58,861 nt of DNA from Bacteroidales bacterium (GTDB taxonomy: Bacteria > Bacteroidota > Bacteroidia > Bacteroidales > Muribaculaceae): contig DXXK01000062.1 in assembly GCA_019416425.1 (NCBI GenBank), positions 1 through 58,861 on the forward strand, in the 5' to 3' direction. This document shows positions 43,080 through 51,332 of this stretch, one piece after another; within the stretch, counting starts at the first letter, position 1, and the number at the start of each line of letters is the position of its first letter. A program made the position numbers and the translations under genes. The notes under the pieces were generated by a model, which saw only the letters and a program-made list of their open reading frames with translations, was not told the origin of the DNA and did no database searches.

Positions 43080-44906
43080 ATGAAAAATAACATCATAATC
43101 AAGGGCTTGTTTGGACTGTGCGCCGCCGCGATGCTGGCGGGCTGCTCGGACAGTTACCTGGACTTGGCTCCGGAAAGTGACCCGAGTACCAACACAATCC
43201 AGAACAATGCCAAAAACGCACTTCTGGCTGTTCGCGGAATCGCACGCATGATGAACACTCAGTTCTCCCAGGTAAGTACCGGAAACCAGTACAACGGCGA
43301 AGCGTACGTCAACACCATCTACAACGACGCTATGGGTCAGGATGCGTATGTCCTGTTGGCCTTCCAGCAGTTCGGTGCCTCCATGTCCAACTGGAACTCA
43401 ATGGGTAATGAGCGTGCCTCGTGGTTCACATATATTCCCTGGAACTATGGATACACTCTGATTCGTCAGGCCAACATGATTCTGGAAAACATCGATGAAA
43501 TGGAGGGCGAGAAGGCTCTCATTGATTTGGTGAAGGCTGAATGTCTGACTTACCGTGCGCATGGATACACGAAGCTGCTGCAGTTCTACGCCCCACGTTG
43601 GGAGGATTCGGACAACGGATCCAAGTATTGTATTGTAATTCGTGACACTCCTTCGCTCGGGGACACACCTCTGGTGACAATGAACGATGTCAAGAAGCAG
43701 ATTTATAGCGACCTGGATGAGGCCCTGAAATGCTATGACGCCACGGATATGGAGCGTGAATACAAATGGGAGCCTTCCCGTGAAATCGCTTGCGGTATCT
43801 ATTCGCGTGCGGCTTTGATTTTCCATGATTGGGAAACAGCCCAGAAGATGGCCAAGGAAGCACAGAAGGGTTTCGCTGTAATGGACAACAAGACAGCGTT
43901 CGCAGGATTCTACGAGACCAACAATGACTTTATGTGGGAGTCTAGTTCCGAGGATAGTGACATCTACTATTGGTCATGGGGCTCGCATTACACATGCAAC
44001 GGTCAATACACAAATTCCTGGGGTCTTTGCGATGCAATCTCGCTTGACCTGTACAATCAGTTGGATGCCAAGGATGTTCGTCGCGAATGGTTCCTGACAC
44101 CCGACAAGATTGTTGGAAAGACCGGTCTTGCCAATCGTGGGAAATTGACTATCGAGGCATTCTGGGATCCTTTGCTGGTCAGTCCGACTGACTGTGATAT
44201 GAGCATCGGTAAGACAGCTGACCCGAAGGACGGAACACGTTGGGGCCTTCCAAATGCTGCTGCATATTTTGGTCTGAATTACATTAACAAAACCTTTACA
44301 GGCGACATGAACAAGATGCTCGGTGAAACTCCGTTTGCATGCTACATGGAGTACGGACCCAGTGTCCAGGGAGGTTTCATGGTTGATAAGGGAGTCCAGG
44401 CCAAATTAGGCAAATGTACACTTGGTGCGCAGTACAAATTCTGGTCTCTTGCTCCTTATGGAACCAGTACTTATCCTTACATGCGTTGCTCGGAGATGGT
44501 ACTTAACGAGGCAGAGGCCGCTTACGAGGCAGGTGACTACGCAACCGCCAAGAATTGTCTGGAGAAAATCAATAAACTTCGTATCCCTGGTTACACGTGC
44601 ACAAGCTCGGGCGAGGCGTTGCGTGACGAAATTCGTCTGTGCAAGCGTATCGAACTCTGGGGTGAGGGCATGAGCTGGTCAGACCTGAAGCGCTGGAACC
44701 TGCCCATGAAGCGTCGTCCTTGGATAGAGAACAACATCAACTCCGGCAACATCGGCGCGTCGTATGCAATTATCCGTCAGATCAACGAACAGGGCGGTTG
44801 GCGCTACGCTGTGCCGGCCAATGAGCGCGACTTCAACAAGGCTATCGATGCCAGTCTGCTTCCGAAGCCCGAAGAGTATACTCCGGCAACTATGCTGAAA
44901 GAATAA
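43080..44906 (+). CDS. SusD/RagB family outer membrane lipoprotein
   Basis: A 608-residue surface lipoprotein with lipobox MLAGC (Cys 22) followed by SDSYLDLAPESDPST, the usual SusD start. Helical TPR-like repeats and the C-terminal RCSEMVLNEAEAAYEAGDYATAK segment, then LCKRIELWGEGMSWSDLKRW, are typical of the family. It acts as the lid of the neighbouring SusC channel and binds the ligand. A strong palindromic terminator follows, so SusC and SusD form a two-gene operon. No glycoside hydrolase or lyase lies nearby, which is unusual for a glycan locus and more like the RagAB peptide system. Confidence 0.94.
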   Translation: MKNNIIIKGLFGLCAAAMLAGCSDSYLDLAPESDPSTNTIQNNAKNALLAVRGIARMMNTQFSQVSTGNQYNGEAYVNTIYNDAMGQDAYVLLAFQQFGASMSNWNSMGNERASWFTYIPWNYGYTLIRQANMILENIDEMEGEKALIDLVKAECLTYRAHGYTKLLQFYAPRWEDSDNGSKYCIVIRDTPSLGDTPLVTMNDVKKQIYSDLDEALKCYDATDMEREYKWEPSREIACGIYSRAALIFHDWETAQKMAKEAQKGFAVMDNKTAFAGFYETNNDFMWESSSEDSDIYYWSWGSHYTCNGQYTNSWGLCDAISLDLYNQLDAKDVRREWFLTPDKIVGKTGLANRGKLTIEAFWDPLLVSPTDCDMSIGKTADPKDGTRWGLPNAAAYFGLNYINKTFTGDMNKMLGETPFACYMEYGPSVQGGFMVDKGVQAKLGKCTLGAQYKFWSLAPYGTSTYPYMRCSEMVLNEAEAAYEAGDYATAKNCLEKINKLRIPGYTCTSSGEALRDEIRLCKRIELWGEGMSWSDLKRWNLPMKRRPWIENNINSGNIGASYAIIRQINEQGGWRYAVPANERDFNKAIDASLLPKPEEYTPATMLKE

Positions 44907-44927
44907 TCAATAAGAATCTATAGAATT

Positions 44928-44970
44928 AAAAGGGATGCGTAGATCTACGCATCCCTTTTAATTTTTTTTG
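44928..44970 (+). terminator. SusC/D operon terminator
   Basis: A 32-base perfect palindrome (arms 44928-44943 and 44944-44959, centre AGATCT) is followed by AATTTTTTTT. It starts 22 bases after the SusD stop. Confidence 0.85.
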
Positions 44971-44977
44971 CAATAAA

Positions 44978-45009
44978 TTTGGCAGATTACAAAAAAATGT
45001 GTTATTTTG
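44978..45009 (+). promoter_or_regulatory. Promoter of the C10 protease gene
   Basis: TTTG at 44978-44981 and TTATTTTG at 45002-45009, 20 bases apart; one mismatch from consensus. It explains why the coding start must lie downstream at 45088. Confidence 0.6.
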
Positions 45010-45087
45010 TCAATGATATTATTTAGGCTGACTAATAACAATAGGATAGCTTCAATAGAGAGTAATCACAAAGATAAAATTAGGAAT

Positions 45088-47529
45088 ATGAAGAAATCAA
45101 TGCTCCTTGGGCTAAGTGTAGTGGCGGCGATGGGGATGTCGGCGGCGCCATTGACACCACAGCAGGCGTTGGAACGCATGCAGCGAGGCCGCATGGGCAA
45201 GGTTTCGGCCGTCAAGGTTGAGGCGCAGCCCGTTTACACCCAGACATCGTCAAACGGAGTCCCTACTCTGTACGTTTTTAATTGTCCTGACAATCAGGGG
45301 TATCGTATTCTGTCGGCCGATGACGCGGCGTATGCAGTGATTGGTTATTCCGACACTGGCAGCATCGATCCCGAGAATATGCCTCCGCAATTTCGTTGGT
45401 GGCTGAATATAAGTGGTGATATGATCGCATACTATGCCGGTCGTGTCAGTGGAGGGGACATGGCTCCCGCTAACGCAGCCAAAGAACGCATCGACCCTCT
45501 ATGCAAGTCTAAGTGGAACCAGGACAAGCCGTACAACAACATGAGCCCCAAAATTGGGACAAGATCCACGTATACCGGTTGTGTGGCAACGTCGATGGCG
45601 CAGGTGATGTATTATCACAAATATCCTGAAATCGGAGAAGGATCCAATTCCTATAGATGGGAGAGCGGTAGAAAGACATTGTCGATGAATTTCGATGAGA
45701 CACCGTTTGACTGGGATAATATGCTGGATGTATACACAGGTAATAAGTATACAGCAACCGAAGCCGACGCGGTCGCGTTTCTGATGAAGTCATGCGGTTA
45801 TGGTGTTGATATGAATTTCGGCACTTCAGCTTCGGGTGCTCAGGGTCCGCGCATTGCGTACGCTCTTAAAAAATACTTCAAGTACGACGGCAATTGCAAT
45901 GTGAAGTACCGCATGGCGTACTCGGAAACAGAATGGGCAGACATGGTGTACAATAACTTGAAGAATGTTGGTCCTGTTATCATGAACGGTCATGAATACG
46001 AGGATGCTGGCCATTCGTTTATTTGCGATGGCTATGACGGAAACGGATATTACCATTTCAACTGGGGCTGGGGCGGTATGAGTGACGGATATTTCTCACT
46101 GGAGGCTCTTGATCCAAATGCACATGGTATCGGAGGTGGTGCCGGGGGCGGTTTCAATTACGGCCTGAACGGCATCTTCGGTATTCAGCCTCCCACCGGT
46201 GAGCCAATTGTAAATGTACCCGCCAACATGCTGTGTTACGGGGGTGTACATGCCACATTGACCGGCAACACACTGCAATATTATCAAAATGAATGGTATC
46301 CTCAGGGATGGTATGATGCAATTGATCGCGACATCCGTGTGAATATGGGTGCCACTATCGAACCGGTTAATGGTACAGCTGGGGACCCTATTGATTTGGT
46401 AGGAATCTTCGCCAGCAGTCGACTTATCAAGTTAAGTCCTGGTTCGTACTACAACACACTGACAGGACCGAGTGTGACGCTTCCGGCGCTTAAGGACGGA
46501 AGATATAAGGTGACATTGACTATTCGCGATATGGATGCGGACTCGGAAGCCCGCGTCCCCATCATTGTGTCCTACGGCTGTCCCAATTATGTGTATGTGA
46601 ATGTGGCCGGAGGTCAGATGACCGTAGAGAATGTGGCCGTTGCAGAACTTGTTGCCGAGGGTCTGACTCTCGATTCCGAACTGTTCTATGACCGAAACGC
46701 TCGGTATAAGGCAAAACTCAAGAATGACAGTGAGTTCCAATTGACTGAAAATATTGTTCCCGCGTTATTGAAGACCGGCAAGATCGTTATGGTCGGCAAT
46801 CAGGGACCCACAACAGTGGATTCCAAGACAGAAGGAGAGTTCGAGTGGATTTGCAAGATGAGAGTAATGGATGGAATATCTAAACCCACTCAGGAGATGC
46901 AATATGAATTGGCGATCATCAACCCTGTCACAAAGGAGATACTAGGCAAGTATGGTACCGTTACCATGAAACCTGAGCCCCTGAGCGCACGTCTGCAGAC
47001 GGAATCCTTTATCATTGAAGGTGCGACAACCGAGACAATTGAAACCAATAATGGTCAGGGTTCGGCAACAGTCAATGTGATCCCGACGAGTGATTTCAAC
47101 ACGGTGCTTAAATATGTCGTGGATACCGGCTTCTTCGACGGTGTAATCTCTTATAATATTTATGAGCGCCCTGATATCAATGATTTCAACACTCAGGAGC
47201 CTGTGGCAATGGGGTTGTATACGTGTCAACCTTTACAGCCTCAGGGTACTCAGGATACTCTGGATGTGCCGATTGATTTCACTCAGGCACAGGTTGGAGC
47301 AATCTATTCACTCCGTATAACCTATACTGTGGGCACAACCGAGAAATTGCTAAACAACTGTCATTTCCGTGTTCTGTCAAACGAATCGGGAGTGGAGGAC
47401 GTTAGGACTGAGAATGCGGATGCTCCGGTAAGATATTTTAATCTGCAGGGAATAGAGATCAAGAATCCTGCTCATGGACAGATTGTGATAGTTCGTCAGG
47501 GCAACAGCGTTCGTAAGGTGCGTATGTGA
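45088..47529 (+). CDS. Secreted C10 family cysteine protease (streptopain/PrtT-like) with C-terminal sorting-type tail
   Basis: The start at 45088 (MKKSMLLGLS) gives 813 residues with a signal peptide (about 1-20); a TTG in frame at 45007 falls within the promoter. A propeptide-like region (20-130) is followed by SKWNQDKPYN, the catalytic C165 in YTGCVATSMAQVMYYHKYP and H309 in DAGHSFICDGYD, then a HFNWGWGG motif, as in streptopain. Several beta-sandwich regions follow. The last 36 residues (PVRYFNLQGIEI... ending RKVRM) form a conserved tail shared with the next gene. It should degrade protein outside the cell or at its surface, feeding the SusC/D transporter. Confidence 0.88.
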   Translation: MKKSMLLGLSVVAAMGMSAAPLTPQQALERMQRGRMGKVSAVKVEAQPVYTQTSSNGVPTLYVFNCPDNQGYRILSADDAAYAVIGYSDTGSIDPENMPPQFRWWLNISGDMIAYYAGRVSGGDMAPANAAKERIDPLCKSKWNQDKPYNNMSPKIGTRSTYTGCVATSMAQVMYYHKYPEIGEGSNSYRWESGRKTLSMNFDETPFDWDNMLDVYTGNKYTATEADAVAFLMKSCGYGVDMNFGTSASGAQGPRIAYALKKYFKYDGNCNVKYRMAYSETEWADMVYNNLKNVGPVIMNGHEYEDAGHSFICDGYDGNGYYHFNWGWGGMSDGYFSLEALDPNAHGIGGGAGGGFNYGLNGIFGIQPPTGEPIVNVPANMLCYGGVHATLTGNTLQYYQNEWYPQGWYDAIDRDIRVNMGATIEPVNGTAGDPIDLVGIFASSRLIKLSPGSYYNTLTGPSVTLPALKDGRYKVTLTIRDMDADSEARVPIIVSYGCPNYVYVNVAGGQMTVENVAVAELVAEGLTLDSELFYDRNARYKAKLKNDSEFQLTENIVPALLKTGKIVMVGNQGPTTVDSKTEGEFEWICKMRVMDGISKPTQEMQYELAIINPVTKEILGKYGTVTMKPEPLSARLQTESFIIEGATTETIETNNGQGSATVNVIPTSDFNTVLKYVVDTGFFDGVISYNIYERPDINDFNTQEPVAMGLYTCQPLQPQGTQDTLDVPIDFTQAQVGAIYSLRITYTVGTTEKLLNNCHFRVLSNESGVEDVRTENADAPVRYFNLQGIEIKNPAHGQIVIVRQGNSVRKVRM

Positions 47530-47558
47530 TCCTGTCCGGATATAACAACGATATGGTA

Positions 47559-47611
47559 GGGCCATAGGTCGAGGCGATTAGTTGCGTTCGGCCTATGGCC
47601 CTTGATGTTTG
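47559..47611 (+). terminator. Probable terminator of the C10 protease gene
   Basis: GGGCCATAGG (47559-47568) pairs with CCTATGGCCC (47592-47601); the U-tract after it is weak (TTGATGTTTG). The 337-base gap to the next gene otherwise contains only that gene's promoter and leader. Confidence 0.6.
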
Positions 47612-47676
47612 TGTTATCAAAAATGCGGTTTGTTGCGTGCTTTTGTCAGGATATGTGAAAAAATATTGAAGAAAAG

Positions 47677-47707
47677 TTTGCAAAACAAAAAATTTTGTGT
47701 AACTTTG
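47677..47707 (+). promoter_or_regulatory. Promoter of the 47.9-49.2 kb secreted protein gene
   Basis: TTTG at 47677-47680 and TAACTTTG at 47700-47707, 19 bases apart, match the consensus. The leader is about 155 bases and contains an AAGATTCC/GGAATCTT stem at 47750-47775. Confidence 0.68.
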
Positions 47708-47866
47708 CAAAGATTCTAAATCAAAAGCGGTATTTGATTAGTGTCTATTAAGATTCCAACAGCCGAGGGAATCTTTGAAGTAAGTTGTGATTTAGAAATG
47801 ACCCATAGACTATGATATGGGATGCGACTATAAAATAACTCATTTATAAACTAAATTTCTTTAACT

Positions 47867-49198
47867 ATGAAGAAAATTTACGCAGCAAGCATGGCACTGG
47901 CCGTGGCATTGGCGGCTAACGCTGCACCGATTGAGAAGTCGGTGAAGGTAGAGTCCATGTCCCAGGAGTACCTGAAGATGGAGTTTGCTCCTACAGCCGC
48001 TCGGTCTGCAGAGAACGCCGGAGCACCGGCCAAGGCCGTCAGCTCAATCGATGATCTGGCGGGTCTAAAGGAGTGGTCGTGTGTAGGTTGGCTCGGCGGC
48101 CCCGGCAACGAGAAGTACGGTCCTCGTAGGGATGCCGTGTACTTCACCAAGTTGGATGAGACCACTATTCTCATGAACAACTTCCCCTGGGCAGGCAAGG
48201 AGACCAAGATGCTTGTCAACATCAGCGCGAAGACCGTTACGATTATGGGCAATCAGCAGGTCGGAGAGAACGGTACCGGCGGTGATATGGTATATCTGTA
48301 TGTATACAATGGTTCATTCGACGATGAGGGTGATTACATCCGCGGTTCGAAGCAGCCTTCGGTTAAGGGGTCTATCAAGGACGACGGATCAATCGTATTC
48401 CCCGAGGGCGTTGGATTCGGTGCTTCCGATCCTACTAACGAGGCCAAGGGCAGTTTCTATTATCTGGACTCCAACAATGTGTTCAAGGCTCTGTCGTGGA
48501 ACACTCCGGTAGCGTCCGACTACGAAAGCGCAGGTGTATGTCCTGAGTTCCTGGACGGTTGGTTCAACCCTCTGTTTGAAATTGACGGAGAAGAGCCTAT
48601 CGTTGACACCGATGTTGAGCTGCTGAGAAACAAGACTAACAAGAATCTAATCGCACTCAAGAACCCCTACAACAACAGTGCATGGGTCGAGGAGTTCGGT
48701 ATGACAATGCTCGATAGTGGATATATTCTTCTTGATGTATCTGATCCTGACTGGGTACAGGTTGTTCCTCTGGTAGGAATCAACGTGGAGGCTGAATTGT
48801 CGGATGGCTCTGTTAATCATTACTATCCTTATAACGAGGAGGGTCTGTATGTATGGAAGGGTGTTGACTATTCCTCCATCAAGGAAGAATGGCAATTGTT
48901 CGACGTGCCTATCTCCAATATGACTGACGGTGAAATCAATCTGTACCACTTGTGGTTCGGACTTAACACAGCTCCCGTTGGCGGATACTGGTGGACAGCT
49001 GTTCCTAAGGATTTCACGAAGCATGCATATGTTAAGCTGCCCGACGGCTTCGGCGGTATCGAGGGCGTTGCATCCGACATGGTTGACGGTCCCGTTAAGT
49101 ACTACAACCTGCAGGGTGTAGAGGTAGCCGCTCCGGTCAAGGGTGAGCTGACAATCAAGACCCAGGGCAACAAGACCACGAAGTTCATCGCCCGCTAA
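47867..49198 (+). CDS. Secreted protein of unknown function with C-terminal tail like that of the C10 protease
   Basis: A 443-residue protein with a signal peptide (about 1-20, ending ANA-API). The body is beta-rich with many aromatic and Asp/Gly residues (GWLGGPGNEKYGPRRDAVYF, NPYNNSAWVEEFGM) and no recognised enzyme motif. The final 33 residues, PVKYYNLQGVEVAAPVKGEL and on to KTTKFIAR, align with the end of the C10 protease. Both genes have their own promoters and terminators. It may be a surface or secreted binding protein of the same functional group, but nothing in the sequence proves this. Confidence 0.75.
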   Translation: MKKIYAASMALAVALAANAAPIEKSVKVESMSQEYLKMEFAPTAARSAENAGAPAKAVSSIDDLAGLKEWSCVGWLGGPGNEKYGPRRDAVYFTKLDETTILMNNFPWAGKETKMLVNISAKTVTIMGNQQVGENGTGGDMVYLYVYNGSFDDEGDYIRGSKQPSVKGSIKDDGSIVFPEGVGFGASDPTNEAKGSFYYLDSNNVFKALSWNTPVASDYESAGVCPEFLDGWFNPLFEIDGEEPIVDTDVELLRNKTNKNLIALKNPYNNSAWVEEFGMTMLDSGYILLDVSDPDWVQVVPLVGINVEAELSDGSVNHYYPYNEEGLYVWKGVDYSSIKEEWQLFDVPISNMTDGEINLYHLWFGLNTAPVGGYWWTAVPKDFTKHAYVKLPDGFGGIEGVASDMVDGPVKYYNLQGVEVAAPVKGELTIKTQGNKTTKFIAR

Positions 49199-49224
49199 GC
49201 ACGGACTGAATTGAATATCATTAA

Positions 49225-49253
49225 GCGACCTCCGTCCGCGGAGGCCGCTTTTT
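49225..49253 (+). terminator. Terminator of the secreted protein gene
   Basis: CCTCCG (49229-49234) and CGGAGG (49239-49244) form the inner stem, GCG and CGC extend it past one mismatch, and TTTTT follows. It lies 26 bases after the stop. Confidence 0.82.
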
Positions 49254-49309
49254 GAATTTCAACGCTAACTTTTCTATGTTGATTTCACTGAATTATGAGA
49301 TTCCAATAA

Positions 49310-49837
49310 ATGACAGTAATGATGAAGAGAATATTTGGAATGGCAGCTCTGGCTGTAGTGTCCATGACGCTTGCAGCGATATCGGGTAGCTGCAGCCATA
49401 AGAGCAATGCGCCGGTAGGAAATGCAGGAAGTGCGAACGTCGATTCCGCTGTGCCGGTGTCCGTAGGCACGACTGCGTATATACCCAGGGCCACGGTGTT
49501 CAGGATGAGCGGTCCGTATGCCGACCATGTAGCCGTGACACTGGACGCAAGCGGCCAGCTGACATACTATCCCGACCCTTCGGATATCAGTGACAACTCG
49601 GTGCCGGTTTACTTAGGCGACGGATGGTGGCTGAACCGTCAGGGACTTGGCGCTAATTCAGTGTTCACCACCTGGACAATGCAGGAGTATGCCAAACTGC
49701 CGTCGGCTCCCACGCCTGCCGAGATCAAGGCTCACATCATGCCTGATGCGGCTGTAACAGATTTCCGCTCCACTTCCGTCCTTCTTCCCAACGCCATGAA
49801 GGAGCTGTCAAAGATAAAGGCTGAACTACCCCGCTGA
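49310..49837 (+). CDS. Small lipoprotein of unknown function
   Basis: A 175-residue predicted lipoprotein; the start may be 49310 (MTVMMKRIFG) or the ATG at 49322 (MKRIFGMAAL). The leader ends with AAISGSC and the Cys is followed by SHKSNA, a typical soluble linker. The mature domain has ATVFRMSGPYADHVAVTLD, a YYPDPSDISDNSVPVYLGDGWWL stretch and RQGLGANSVFTTWTMQEY, with a compact helical end (NAMKELSKIKAEL). Similar proteins are found across Bacteroidales as hypotheticals. It precedes a bile-salt-hydrolase-family gene by 66 bases, most of which is a hairpin. Confidence 0.72.
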   Translation: MTVMMKRIFGMAALAVVSMTLAAISGSCSHKSNAPVGNAGSANVDSAVPVSVGTTAYIPRATVFRMSGPYADHVAVTLDASGQLTYYPDPSDISDNSVPVYLGDGWWLNRQGLGANSVFTTWTMQEYAKLPSAPTPAEIKAHIMPDAAVTDFRSTSVLLPNAMKELSKIKAELPR

Positions 49838-49856
49838 TTAGAAAGTGAAAGAACAA

Positions 49857-49900
49857 ACTCTTGATGTTGTTGTTATTAAGTTAGCAACAACATCAAGAGT
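49857..49900 (+). promoter_or_regulatory. Perfect 16-bp hairpin ending 3 bases before a start codon
   Basis: ACTCTTGATGTTGTTG (49857-49872) pairs exactly with 49885-49900 around a 12-base loop, and the ATG of the acylase gene is at 49904. No U-tract follows. It could block or tune ribosome entry, end the upstream message, or mark a protein-binding site. Confidence 0.65.
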
Positions 49901-49903
49901 ATT

Positions 49904-50953
49904 ATGAAAATCGCAACAAAAATCCTGGCGCCGGCGGTAGCCGCCGCAGCCATGTGCTCATGGAATACGGGCGATGCCTGTACGCGTGTGGTCTATCACG
50001 GTACGGACTCGCTGTTTGTCGTGGCCCGTTCGCTGGACTGGAAGACTCCCATACCTACGAACCTGTACGTCTATCCACGCGGAATCAAGAAACAATCATC
50101 GAATCTGGACAACTGCAAGCGCTGGACCTCGAAGTACGGCGCAGTATATGCCGTGGGGTATGACGGCGGCATCACGGAGGGTATGAACGAGAAGGGACTG
50201 GTGATAAACGGTCTGTTCTGCAAGACCGCGGTCTACGAGAAAGAGGCAGTGTCCAAGGATGATCCGCGTCCATATATGTCATTGGCTGTATTCGTGGCGT
50301 GGCTTCTGGACAACAACGCAACCGTCGACGAGGTAATTGCGCAGCTGAAGCCTCAGGACTTCAGGATTCAGGGCGCGACTTTCGACGGGGGCACGGTCTC
50401 GACGCTTCACTGGGGGGTCACTGACGCCACAGGCCGAAGCATCATATTCGAATTTGTCGATGGCAGGCTTACCATAAATGAGATGGACGACTACCGTGCC
50501 ATGACCAATGATCCGGAATGGCCGTCGATGCGGGCCATAATAGACTACTGGGAAAAGATAGGCGGCAAGAACATGCTGCCGGGCACGGTGACAAGTCCTG
50601 ACCGCTGTGTACGCGCCAACTATTTCGCACATCATGTAGAGGCTGTGGGGGATCAGGCATTAGGCGTATCCATAGCCCGTTCGGTGCTTATGAACAGCTG
50701 TGTGCCCTATACCTATCAGGTCGTGGATGAGCCGAATCTGTCGTCTACGCAATGGCGCAGCTACTCCGACACGCGCGACCTGTGCTACTACTTCGATATC
50801 GTTACGAATCCGGGCTACTATTACGTGGACCTGAACAAGATCGACCTGGCGCGCAAGCAGATCTATAAGCTCGACACGGCCAGGCACACCGAGGTGGTTG
50901 GATGCGTGAATCATCTGCTGGAGAAGTCGCAGGGTTTCAACCCGATGTATTAA
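49904..50953 (+). CDS. Choloylglycine hydrolase / penicillin V acylase family enzyme (linear amide C-N hydrolase)
   Basis: A 349-residue Ntn-hydrolase with a signal peptide (about 1-25); cleavage before C26 in GDACTRVVYHG would expose the catalytic Cys. R42 and D45 (VVARSLDWKTP) keep the same 16- and 19-residue spacing from the Cys as Cys2, Arg18 and Asp21 of bile salt hydrolases. MTNDPEWPS matches the LTNDP-F family motif, and GMNEKGLVINGLF is also conserved. It should hydrolyse an amide bond in the periplasm: conjugated bile acids, penicillin V or N-acyl homoserine lactones are known substrates in this family. Which applies here cannot be told. The hairpin before its start suggests translational control. 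Confidence 0.87.
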   Translation: MKIATKILAPAVAAAAMCSWNTGDACTRVVYHGTDSLFVVARSLDWKTPIPTNLYVYPRGIKKQSSNLDNCKRWTSKYGAVYAVGYDGGITEGMNEKGLVINGLFCKTAVYEKEAVSKDDPRPYMSLAVFVAWLLDNNATVDEVIAQLKPQDFRIQGATFDGGTVSTLHWGVTDATGRSIIFEFVDGRLTINEMDDYRAMTNDPEWPSMRAIIDYWEKIGGKNMLPGTVTSPDRCVRANYFAHHVEAVGDQALGVSIARSVLMNSCVPYTYQVVDEPNLSSTQWRSYSDTRDLCYYFDIVTNPGYYYVDLNKIDLARKQIYKLDTARHTEVVGCVNHLLEKSQGFNPMY

Positions 50954-50987
50954 AATCAAAAATGGCGGCGAATCACTTCGCCGCCAT
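50951..50987 (-). terminator. Terminator of the tRNA-Lys/tRNA-Asn transcript
   Basis: An 11-bp stem (50962-50972 with 50977-50987) and TCAC loop are followed on the minus strand by TTTTTGATTTTA. Being placed at the acylase stop codon, it may also end transcription from the plus strand. Confidence 0.75.
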
Positions 50988-50992
50988 CTTCG

Positions 50993-51066
50993 CGCTTCAG
51001 GATGGGCTTGAACCAACGACCCCCTGATTAACAGTCAGGTGCTCTAACCAACTGAGCTACTGAAGC
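50993..51066 (-). tRNA. tRNA-Asn(GTT)
   Basis: A 74-nt cloverleaf with acceptor stem GCTTCAG/CTGAAGC, D-arm GCTCAGTTGGTTAGAGC, an anticodon loop containing CTGTTAA (anticodon GTT) and the GGTTCAAGCC T-arm. The terminal CCA is not encoded. It follows tRNA-Lys by 12 bases in the same transcript. Confidence 0.95.
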
Positions 51067-51078
51067 AATTTAGCTATG

Positions 51079-51151
51079 TGATCCGCCTGGGGCTCGAACC
51101 CAGGACCCCAACATTAAAAGTGTTGTGCTCTACCAGCTGAGCTAGCGAATC
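51079..51151 (-). tRNA. tRNA-Lys(TTT)
   Basis: A 73-nt cloverleaf with acceptor stem GATTCGC/GCGGATC (one G-T pair), D-arm GCTCAGCTGGTAGAGC, anticodon loop ACTTTTA (anticodon TTT) and T-arm CTGGGTTCGAGCCCCAG. CCA is not encoded. Confidence 0.95.
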
Positions 51152-51186
51152 CCAGTCTCACCCTGGGTTGTTTCCCAAAAGCGTTG

Positions 51187-51218
51187 CAAAATTACAAGTA
51201 TATTTTGAAACTACCAAA
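51187..51218 (-). promoter_or_regulatory. tRNA operon promoter
   Basis: Minus strand: TTTG at 51218-51215 and TAATTTTG at 51194-51187, 20 bases apart, an exact consensus match about 35 bases before tRNA-Lys. Confidence 0.7.
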
Positions 51219-51245
51219 TAATTCGGTAAATTTTTTGTAATTTTG
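51204..51245 (+). promoter_or_regulatory. Promoter region of the glycosyltransferase gene
   Basis: TTTG at 51204-51207 is 19 bases before TAAATTTT (51227-51234); a second -7-like TAATTTTG is at 51238-51245 without a matching -33. It overlaps the divergent tRNA promoter. Confidence 0.45.
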
Positions 51246-51332
51246 TGGCGTAAACCTGCAATTTGGGGCAAAACGGGGGTATTTGGACCCGGAATCAGCC
51301 TTGAAACTGGCAAAACATAACAAAATTGAGCA

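Noticed and set aside
39777..44906. Glycan polysaccharide utilisation locus
   Set aside because: SusC/D are present, but no glycoside hydrolase, lyase, esterase or hybrid sensor lies in the window, so a glycan target is not supported.
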